64,000 nucleotides of DNA, from the NCBI GenBank assembly GCA_012932865.1, contig SAXG01000061.1, forward strand, positions 62,001 through 126,000. The letters run 5' to 3'. The position numbers and the translations under genes were made by a program. This DNA comes from Amylostereum areolatum (lineage: Eukaryota; Basidiomycota; Agaricomycetes; Russulales; Stereaceae). Below are positions 55,563 through 64,000 of the stretch, one piece after another (within the stretch, counting starts at the first letter, position 1; every line of letters starts with the position of its first letter). The notes below the pieces were generated by a model. That model did no database searches. It was given only the letters and a program-made list of their open reading frames with translations, and was not told where the DNA came from.

Positions 55563-55689
55563 GCTCGTCGCGTTGAGCGCGGCGGACTGTTGGGCGTGAT
55601 GTTGAGACGGTCTAAAGGAAATCTAGGAAGCACATCCAACTTTGTATTTTTGGGACATGTAGCGCTGTAACCTAGCAGGGGAGTCGTGC

Positions 55690-55695
55690 AATAAA
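55690..55695 (+). terminator. Polyadenylation signal AATAAA
   Basis: A canonical AATAAA lies about 130 bp after the amine oxidase stop codon, in AT-rich sequence. Confidence 0.5.
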
Positions 55696-55699
55696 ACCA

Positions 55700-56034
55700 A
55701 ATTGTATTATTCGATCTCGAAGACAATCGTTGAATACTTATTGAAGGAGGACTCAAAGTTTGAGAATGGGAGAGGTGATGAGAAATGACTCGTGCGAGTG
55801 GGCGCTTCCCAAGGCGCGTGCGACTTGGGCATGGGAACGAGATATGTGCCGGGGCCGTGTACACGGTAACTCTCAATGCACAGACGAAGCAGCCGAAGCA
55901 CGTCGTGTTCCGTAAGGCGTTACGAAACGAGCTCCCTTACAAAGATTATCGCAACGTGGCCCATTGCTTATAGGTAACAGACCGGGCTCGACGACTGCGT
56001 CATATTTTCCACGCCTGGCCCTGGGGCCCCGCGT
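55700..56034. other. Intergenic left of the hAT element
   Basis: Nothing recognised. It runs from the amine oxidase 3' end to the target-site duplication of the hAT element. Confidence 0.4.
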
Positions 56035-58184
56035 CGTCTATGCAGGGCTTGACTCGGATCCATCCGGTTGAATCCGTTCATCCGTGGGAAAATATCCGCG
56101 GATTTTCATCCGTACGGATGGCCATCCGCGGATGACGCCCTTCACGTGCTTCCCACTAGGAGGGTACCGTGAGCTGATTTTCACCACTCTTTACACCTCT
56201 TTGGGCGGTGAATTCCACCGCTCGAAGTACTCGTTTTCAGTACCATGGAATGAATTTCAGTCCTGCACGGGGTGATTTTCGTGATGTGAAAATCACCGGA
56301 AAAAAGTACCATTTCACCGCTTTTTTGTCACGAATTCTCACTTTCTCGTAACGCCGACGCGTGAATATCAGCATGAAAAACAGTGAAAAGCAACACCCCA
56401 TGGTGATATACAGCAGCTTTCATCCTCAAAACCCTTGGCAGGATCCAGCACTTTACGCGTTCATAAACAGACACATGGCATTATGAGCTCATAATCACAC
56501 TACAATATACACTATATACAAATCTATGCACACCGCTGGTGGTACCCAACGAGACCCTCTCGCGTAACCACGTCTCCTCTTCGTGACGTCCACCCGCACG
56601 CCCCGGGCCCAAATGCGAATGGCTGGAATGGCTGTCGGAGTGTAAGCAGCAGCATCGAAGCGATGCGCGCGTGGGGCGTGGCCTGTCCAAACATTTAATA
56701 TCGCTCCGTGGCAAGGGAGAGAAGGCGGAATACTCACCCCCATCTGATACCCTAACATCCCCCGCTTTGTGTCCATCAATGACAGTCCCCGGCCGTGCTC
56801 TATGTAAACAAAAGTCAGCAGCCGAAGAGACTGTCGCCATCACCGAAGAGAAATGAGACGGTGCGAGAGCACCGGCAACGGCGGTGAAGAGCCGCTGTCA
56901 CCGATGCACAATGCGTAAGAGGCCATATGGCCTGGGTTTGTGATGTTGAATGAACCGTGAACGAGCCGCTTCATGCTACAAAGCATGCGCGGGACGAGCC
57001 GGAGGAGGATAGAAGGAAAAAAATAGATCAATACGAAGACGTACCGTTGCAAAGAGTTGCCCAGACTTAGGGTACACTTTATGTGTCCTTACGAGAACAT
57101 GGAAGGGGAGGGTGGAGAGGGAGAGTGCACGACGACTGAACCCGTCGCCGAGTCGCCATGGTCGTTGAGGAAGAAGCTGAAGCGCTGAAGTCGAACCATG
57201 CGCGTGAGCTGGCGACATCACGGATACGTGACTGACCATCACTGGTCCGTGACGATTGTTACGAGTTCGTGACCAAGGAACCGCTGATGGAAATCACCAT
57301 GTAAAGCGGTTGTCACGCTTGTCTGAAAAACAGCCCCAAATCACCACCTGTCGAAATCACCCCAAAAATCACCTTAATTCGGAAATTCACCACATCAAAC
57401 GGTGGGAAACAGTCGGACATGTCCTTATAGTGTCCAGCCTCCTTGATGTGCTCACCAACTCCAAGTGCTTGTACATTGTCTTTCCTACTTGCTACACATA
57501 GATATGCATTTACACAGTGTATCCCTTCCTTCTGACTTGCAAATGCTGACCTTATTCATGTTTAAGTTGCCACAGTGAGCAGGGATTACTGTTCACTTGT
57601 ACTTAAGTTGCTGTTATTGTGGCTGATATGGACCACTGAGTTGAGTATGTAATTGCTGTATTTTACGAAGTTAAAATCTCTGGAAACAATGTGGTTTATT
57701 TTATGTGTAATTGTGGTGGCAGTAAGAGCAGGGTTGCTTCATGCCAGTACCAGAACACTAGCAGCCAGTGGCCCATTGCTGTGCAGTTGCTGCAAGCACC
57801 TTTCGAGAGCTCAGTGTCAACAGAAGCAAGCATATGGTAACATTGTGGGGAAGAACAGGCGTAAGGGAGCGGGAGGCCCGGGACGAACAATGCGAACATT
57901 GCGAAGAAGGGTCGGCGGCATGGATTACATAATGATTCAAAGGGCACGCCGACCGAGGCAGAACTGAGACACAAAATGTGTATCGGGGTGCCTGCAGCCA
58001 CCTGGACACTCATAAATGTTGGGTATAACCGTCAAGTTGCGACTGCGAAGGGCTCAAGGCATATGACGTCACCCATCCGCGACATCCGCACGGATGTCAT
58101 CCGTACGGATATGGATGCGTTCCCACGGATGGATATCCGTGCCATCCGCGGATGAGCTCATCCGAGTCAAGCCCTGCGTCTATG
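56035..58184. mobile_element. Non-autonomous hAT element with 8-bp target-site duplication
   Basis: Terminal inverted repeats CAGGGCTTGACTCGGAT at 56043 and its reverse complement ending at 58176 bound 2,134 bp. The flanking 8 bp CGTCTATG (56035-56042 and 58177-58184) are identical. The CAGGG start and 8-bp duplication are hallmarks of hAT elements. Subterminal regions are packed with CATCCG/CGGAT words, several forming ATCCGCGGAT and CATCCGTACGGATG dyads. The interior is AT-richer than the host and has only short frames; I see no transposase, BED finger or hAT dimerisation motif. It needs a transposase from elsewhere. Confidence 0.93.
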
Positions 58185-58471
58185 GTCTGCGGCTCTCGAA
58201 ATTGACCTGCCGATCGTTGAGTTTAATGAACGACGTACGTCGGAGAGAAGGATGAGAACCCTACCTGATCAGTATCGCCGTAAGGAGGCCACGCCCACGA
58301 CAATTCAACGCATCTCTCCGGGCCATCTGCGTCCATCCGCCGCTCCTCTTTGCCATCCGCATCGGAGGTCCCGCTGGACTCGACTTCCCAAGATGAAGAC
58401 GATTCGGTCCACGCTTGGTGGTGAAAATTGGGGGTAGGCGGACGAGAGCGGACGAGTGGTGGACTTGTGCG

Positions 58472-59169
58472 TCAAAAGCTCATGCCCTGCTCCCCTCCTG
58501 GCGCCCCTTCAACGCGCCATACGCTCTTCCTCACGTTCTTTGAGCTCGCACCTGATACCCTCGTCTCTTCGTCGTCCCCTTCTCCATCGGCAGCGCGTAA
58601 GCTGGCGCGTACTCCCAGAGCGGCGCACATCGTTTTGTACCTCGAGCGGATCTGTCGCAAGAGCGCCGATATGTCCGTGCATGCGTCCGGATGGGGGTTC
58701 GTCCTCGGGAAGGCGGCGACGAGCGCGATGAGTTGGGTTGCGTGGTGGATCGCGCGGCTGTTTGGATGTTCACCGCCACCCATGCACACGGAAGAGGCGA
58801 ACGCGAACTTGGTGAGAACGCGGAAACGGAAAAGAGGAAGGCGGACACTGGACGCACTGATCGCGCTTCCCTTGCTTCGCATACACCGCCGTCCACATCT
58901 GCGCTACGCCGGCGTAGAATCCGATCTCTTCGCCAAACTCAAAGCCTTTCTCCCGACCCAGCGCGCGCCCCTCGATCAGCCCATGGATGCGTCCGTGCGC
59001 GGCACCGTCCGTGTATCCTGCGTCATAGAACCTATCACCCCACCAACGGATACAGTTAGAGATCCGATCACGAGGGGGTAGGGGTGGGAGGGAGTGTGAA
59101 TGCAGATGAATAAGATCATGGGACGTACGATTGCTCGACGTGGACGAGATCTTCGAGGTCGAAATCCAT
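58472..59169 (-). CDS. LTO1: LTO1 / Yae1-domain protein
   Basis: This is the adaptor that, with Yae1, brings the Fe-S targeting machinery to the ABC protein Rli1/ABCE1. Exon 1 is 59169-59129 (MDFDLEDLVHVEQ), exon 2 59031-58858, and the last exon runs from about 58800 to 58472. Exon 2 contains the diagnostic deca-GX3 run: GYTDGAAHGRIHGLIEG then GREKGFEFGEEIGFYAG. The C-terminal exon has AFPRTNPHPD and LLRQIRSRYKTMCAALGV, typical of LTO1. It ends in an Arg/Gly-rich tail, GGEQGMSF, and lacks the C-terminal Trp seen on many cargo proteins. Its start was chosen from the MDFD N-terminus known in the family. Confidence 0.88.
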
Positions 59170-60226
59170 TCCTGCTCTGACGATTTTGTGGATACGCAAG
59201 CTTCACTTAAGTTGCGAGGCAGGGATGAAGACGAGTTGAGCAATCGGCGTCGGCGGCAGGGAAGGATGCAACTGCAAGTAGCTGTAGAAGCGACCAGGGA
59301 TCAGACTCAGGATCAGAGCGGGGAGAATGCTTCAAATTTGCCAGACGAATAATAATTCAAAAATAATTGGTTTCTGTTTACTGCTCACTGCAGTCCTCAC
59401 TGGCAGTATGTAGTATGTACTGGACTCACAAGCCACAGACAGCGACGCAGCGCTCGGAATGTAGGCAATCCATTGGCTGTTTCAAGGCTGATACGACCCT
59501 CGAAAGACCCTCGATTATCTAGCAAGACCATGAATGACCATGACCGGGCGACCCTCTTCCGGGACCCCACAGACCAGACGCTCACGTATGTCGTAACCTC
59601 CTCAAACAAGAGTCGACCGCCACACACGCGCTGTCTGGTTCCAGAAATATCGCTGATATAATATATACACCAAGGTTGAAACGACGAGGAGACCGGACGG
59701 ACGCGTGGAAAGAAACGTGAAGGGAGGGCGACGGTGATTGGACAAACGTCGACGGGATTATACGATAAAAAGACAAAGCGACTGTACGAATGTGCGTGCG
59801 TGGTGCGGGTGCGAATGGGTGTTGGCTTGGGTATTCCGTAGGTAAAATAATGCATGCAGGCGAAACGCGAATGAGAGAGATACGACGGGGAGGGACGATG
59901 ATGCGGTGCATGAAGGGCGCAGGACGGCTGAACGCGTGTGGAGTGGCGCACGCACGGCATGGGAGATGGGCGTCTTTTGACGGGGCGTGTTTGCGATAGA
60001 AGGCGTCAATGACGACGATTTCGAGGGTCAGGGCAAGAATTAGACCTGATAGGATATGATCATGAGAACGCGCGTGTCGGGCTTCGGAAGAAGGAAGGAA
60101 AGGAGCGGGTGGTCCAGAAGCGAATGTGCTCGGGGAAGGCGTGCTTTCCATGGACTCGCAGGGAGGGACGTAGGCAACCCCATACGACCAGAAATGCGAA
60201 GAATCGTGCACTGAGAAGAGGGAATC
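59170..60226. other. Intergenic between LTO1 and WHI2-like gene
   Basis: A minus-strand frame in phase with the WHI2-like gene stays open to 59582, so an extended C-terminus cannot be excluded. However, its composition (Ser/Pro/Arg-rich) does not look like the family. Nothing else is recognised. Confidence 0.35.
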
Positions 60227-61411
60227 ATGACGCACCAAGCTCAATTCCAAGGTCCACACACGGCGTGCCCACAGTTTCATCGGCCTAGGCTCCTGGCCCT
60301 CTTTGGCGAGGTCGACCTCGATACCGTCCCACCAACATTTGCGCTACATAGTGAGACCGTATACGTGAGCAGCGCCGTACCCGCAATTAACCAAGGATCA
60401 CGTACGGCAGGTTTTCTCCAGAACAGAAGTAGCTTCTGAGCAGTCGCCATCTGGTTGAAGTCGACCGAGACAGGTGGTTCCGCGCCAGGGCTGTGAACGA
60501 TCCCGGTCTTCAGGTTGACGAGCGCGATGGAGGATATGCAGCACCTAGAAGGTTCGACCGAGCGGAAACCCCATTCGTCCTCACGATCAAACCCACTGAA
60601 ATACAACAGATCAGGACGGCAACCACGTTTTCACAAAAACCCACATACCTCATGCAGAGCATATCAATGAGGTGCTGCTCAGCAATATTGTTCTCCTTGT
60701 TCACGTTCCTCTGGAGCGCCGTGAATATGCTTCTCTTGTTTAGCAGATATTGCCCGCATTCCTTCTTCAACTCGATAAGAGGGTCGTTGGCGGCGCCTGT
60801 TGCGTCCGTCGCGGCTTCGCTGCCCTTGGGCGGAATAGAGAAGTATTCGAGCTCCTCACGAAGAACAATGATAGCTTGCTTGGTCAAAAGCGGGTTTTGA
60901 TTTGGCGCAAATTCGGGAGGAGCGGTGAGGGGATTGTTGGTGGTGTCTGCAAAGTGTTGTTGGGCGGCAAAAAGACCGGGGGCGCCGTCGGCGCCGTAGA
61001 AAGTGTCCGACGCGTTGCGGAAAAATTGAAGCACGAAAGAGAAGCAGTCCGGATCAAACTGCAAAGAAAGAAATATGAGCGAGGTTCGGATGAGGGGGCG
61101 CGTCTGCACACACGCTACGACGACCGCAGGACACGCGGGGTGGGACGTACATCAACGCCATAAAGCTCCTCCTCCTCCGAATTGTCTCCAGAGTCCGACA
61201 TGGTCACGGACTGGCGGGAAAGGACAAGACCATTGGGGAAGAGACAGAGGAGGACGGATTCCGGAAGGTTCATAATCGTCTCGCGGTCAACGGAGAAGCG
61301 GTGACCGCGGAGGTCGAGAGAAAGCCTGGTGAGAAGGGGGGGTTGGATGTTGGCCTGGATGGGGGTCTGGGAGACGGAGGTGATAGGGGAGGAGGAAGTG
61401 ATGCCCGCCAT
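60227..61411 (-). CDS. WHI2-like: WHI2-like BTB/POZ-fold stress-response protein
   Basis: In yeast Whi2 acts with Psr1/Psr2 phosphatases in stress response and TORC1 restraint. The start is ATG 61411. N-terminal motifs are LDLRGHRFSVDRETIMNLPE and SVLLCLFPNGLVL, then an acidic YGVDV segment; after an intron, FDPDCFSFVLQFFRNA. Next come REELEYFSIPP and a helical piece (ECGQYLLNKRSIFTALQR). A later exon has FDREDEWGFRSVEPSRCC and LLLFWRKPA, and the last has RKCWWDGIEVDL and LWARRVWTLELSLV, the expected end. The exact stop is uncertain because the frame continues past a possible donor (GTGCGT at about 60235). Confidence 0.82.
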
Positions 61412-61743
61412 GGCTGACGGTGAGGAGGACGTTGGGCACGACGACGCGAACGACGAGCGCGCGAGGAGGCCTCGTGTTTGTCCGAACCAAATAAAGAACG
61501 GGAATGTGGTTACGGCAAGGGGGTTATTCTAGGGTTGTCAAGGGTTATCAGGGACTTGTCCCGGGACGGAAGAGGGATTTCATTCAGATTGCAGCTTTTC
61601 CCCGCAGCGAACATGCTCTGATCGAGTGTTTTCCCCCAGGCCGCACCCGTTGCCCTATATTAACCCTTCTGCCCCCTCCGCTTCCCGAACTCGCCCCTTC
61701 CTTCTTACCATCACCTAGCACGGCCTCCTCCTCGCCGCCCACC
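61412..61743. promoter_or_regulatory. Divergent promoter of WHI2-like and MED25-like genes
   Basis: These 332 bp separate two head-to-head start codons. A TATA-like CCCTATATTAACCC at about 61652 points toward the plus-strand gene. Confidence 0.5.
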
Positions 61744-64000
61744 ATGTCCATTCCCGTCGGAATGTTCTCCCCGCTCACCCCAGGCCGCCCCGTAGCCACC
61801 CTTCTCCTCATCGAAAACTCGCAACCGATGTTCTCACGTTGGCCCGATCTCCGAGATCATTACCTACCCAACCTCCTCGGCTCCATGCGCGTCGTCAACC
61901 CTGTCGTTCCCGTGCGTCCTCGTCGTTCGTCGTTCCGCTCGTAACCCTCACCTCGGCCGCAGATCCAGGTTCTCTGGCTCACCAGCTGCCTTCCACCCCC
62001 GGATGCGCCAGCGTCGTCTCCTCCCCCTCCGCCACCCCTACAGAGCTCGCGCCAGTTCAACCAGCTGCCCGAACTCCGCTTCAACACATCGCCCTCCAAC
62101 AGGATATCCCCCGGGACGATCTATCGCGGTGCAGAGGTGCGTGCTTGCCATCGGCCACTCACACCCGTCTCACGATTTTGTACAGCTTCTCTCGACAGCC
62201 TTCACCGACTCACCTATCGCTCCAAGTCGTCACCTCATCGTCGTCGCTGCTTCCGAACCCTCAGACGGTTCAGATGGCATCCAGAGCCTCGCCCCCCTCG
62301 ATCGTGCGACGCGATGGCGCGAACTCGCCTCCAAACTCTCCCGCGAAAATGTCCACCTACATCTGATCCTCAACCCGAACTGTGCCGCCCAAGAATTCGT
62401 TGATTTGTTCTACGAAGTCGTGCGTAAACTCCCCAGGATCCTGACGTATTTTTCTGACGCGATGGCACGTAGCTCGCCGGCCAGTCCTGCACCGAATCGG
62501 CGCCCTGGTTCCCCTTCGACCACCTCAATTACAACATATACCTTTCCAACCAGTCCACCGTACCCTCCAACGCAAACCAGTCCACCTTATCCCGCAACGC
62601 CGGTACGTGCTCGCCTTCGCTTTTTTTCTTACTTTTCTGGGACCTTTTCACGGCGGTATCGGAAGGTCTCTTCCGAGTCATTGCCAATCGATGATGTCAT
62701 TCATGGAGAGGCGTGTCTCTGCAATGAGTCTGGCAGCAGATCCATTTATTCCCCGTTTTCGTTCTCTTTCGCATCACCACACACATTGACCTTGTCTCAC
62801 CAGCTGGCCTTCCATATACCGGTCACACCCTCCCGCCAGCGATGCTCCCGCCAGCCTCAGCGCGACCTTCCATGCCTCGGAACAATTCCTACCCCCAGCC
62901 TACCCCCCGTGTGTCACCTCCCACCAAGCTGGACCATCCGCGCCCAAGCATCGTCACCCAGCTCCAAAAAATGCACGGTCTGTCCAAGAAGCGGGCGCCT
63001 GCGCCTCCGCGCGACCCATTCATTCGAGATACGGACGATCCTCAAGTCCCGTTCCCCTCCTCCCCGCCCGCGAACTCATCGCGCGCGAGCGGCCCCTCGT
63101 CCTCATCGCCGCCGCTACCCACACAACGCTCGCGGCGCGGGACCGGCGGGACCAACGGCGGAGTCGCGAAGAAGGCCACAAGGCGTGTCCAAACAGGCGG
63201 ATATTCCGGAACGCAGCCCCGCATCGCGTCCCCCGACTCGTTGTCAGACACGTCCGCGCCGTCGCCCAGCACGGTAACCACCGCGTCTCCCGTACTCTCC
63301 CTGAACCCAGGCTACGTCGCGTCCCCCACCAGTCCCACTCATTTCCCACCGTCCGCGTTCAGCTCTGGTGAAGCCTCCGAGATGGTCTACCCTTCTGCGC
63401 CGCTCTCCGACACGGTCTCGCCCCCGGCGTGGGTCACGGCGAGCGACCCGGGACAGACGGCGCCCACGTCGGCGTTCGCAGGACGCAAGTCGTCGCTCGC
63501 GGATGGGATGGACACGTTCGCGGCCCCGCGACGGGCGTCGATCGCGGAGGTCGGCCCCCGCCCCCACGCGAACGCGCGGGTCTCGCCGCGGTCGTTCCCC
63601 GCGCATCCTGGCATGCGTTTGTCACCGCCCGCGCAAGGCCCGTATCCCGGCGCCTTCCCGCATCCCGAGATGGCGAGCCAGCTTCCGGGACAGATGAAGC
63701 CGTCCGAGTCTATCATCCCCGGTGGCCGGATGGCCAGCGCGTCCAACGGCCAAATGGCGACCACGCCGCCGCCGCCGCCTTCGCAAGCGGACGACGGGGA
63801 CAAGCCGTTCATATTCTACCCGGAATATGAAGACAACGCGCGGTCGATGGCGCCGCCCGCACACCCGCCCCCGCCCGCGCCCATGTATCAGCAGCAGATG
63901 CAGCAGCGACAACACTCGATGATCGCGCCGCCCAACTACCCGCCGCCGCGTTCGCACGGGTTCCCCTCCGCGCCGCCGCCCCTCCCGCACGAGTTTTCGG
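61744..64000 (+). CDS. MED25-like von Willebrand A-domain protein (partial at window end)
   Basis: Exon 1 (61744-61911) encodes MSIPVGMFSPLTPGRPVATL and LLIENSQPMFSRWPDLRDHY, matching the start of MED25-type vWA domains. The next exons carry QVLWLTSC, QLPELRFNTS, LIVVAASEPSDG and RWRELASKLSRENVHLHLIL, the later strands and helices of that domain. A Trp/Tyr exon (APWFPFDHLNYNIYLS) follows, then a long Pro/Ser-rich disordered region (from about 62.8 kb) with RASGPSSSSPPLPTQRSRRG and FIFYPEYEDNARS, continuing past the window edge. This suggests a Mediator-associated or related transcription factor; fungal members are loosely conserved, so the name rests on the vWA domain alone. Confidence 0.75.

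Overview
The window looks like nuclear DNA of an Agaricomycete (mushroom-forming basidiomycete). It is GC-rich, its genes carry many short 45-65 bp GT-AG introns, and it holds families typical of these fungi: a Plavaka-type transposase, a CxC2/KDZ transposase, a chromodomain Ty3/gypsy element, F-box proteins and several multi-exon proteins of unknown function that I associate with repeat-rich mushroom DNA. Gene models were made by eye from splice signals and frame continuity. Exon edges given explicitly were checked for phase; starts described as uncertain were not resolved.

Layout. 0-3.2 kb: Plavaka-like transposase lacking its 3' end. 3.7-5.6 kb: F-box protein (-). 5.88-6.13 kb: tandem array of CCGTTAACGCGT-type repeats. 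6.5-10.5 kb: intact 11-exon KDZ transposase (-). 11.8-32.3 kb: a run of cargo-like genes: hypothetical gene A, hypothetical gene B split by a Ty3/gypsy element (16.3-23.4 kb, GCGCC target-site duplication), a possible zinc-binding protein, a complete PIF1-type helicase, and three more unknowns, one a coiled coil. 32.57-33.0 kb: a second array of the same 12-mer in the opposite orientation. 33.4-36.5 kb: a coiled-coil protein and a frame-disturbed F-box-like gene that share an upstream dyad element, with a 94-bp inverted repeat between them. 36.6-39.7 kb: repeat-rich DNA with two related units, a 22-bp minisatellite and a tRNA-like piece.

39.9-50.0 kb: a near-perfect palindrome of about 2 kb made of two divergent copies of a small Pro/Tyr-rich gene, followed by two tandem Argonaute genes (-). 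The Argonautes differ at the fourth catalytic position (H in one, D in the other). 52.1-55.6 kb: copper amine oxidase (+). 56.0-58.2 kb: non-autonomous hAT element with an exact 8-bp target-site duplication. 58.5-59.2 kb: LTO1/Yae1-domain protein (-). 60.2-61.4 kb: WHI2-like BTB protein (-). 61.7 kb to the end: MED25-like vWA-domain protein (+), cut by the window edge.

The most interesting hypothesis is that the two inverted CCGTTAACGCGT arrays are the subterminal ends of a large cargo-carrying KDZ transposon. It would span about 27 kb, or about 20 kb without the nested Ty3 element, and would carry its own PIF1 helicase. Second is the RNAi neighbourhood: duplicated Argonautes with different catalytic tetrads beside a 1-kb-arm palindrome, plus a 20-bp-stem hairpin upstream of one Argonaute.
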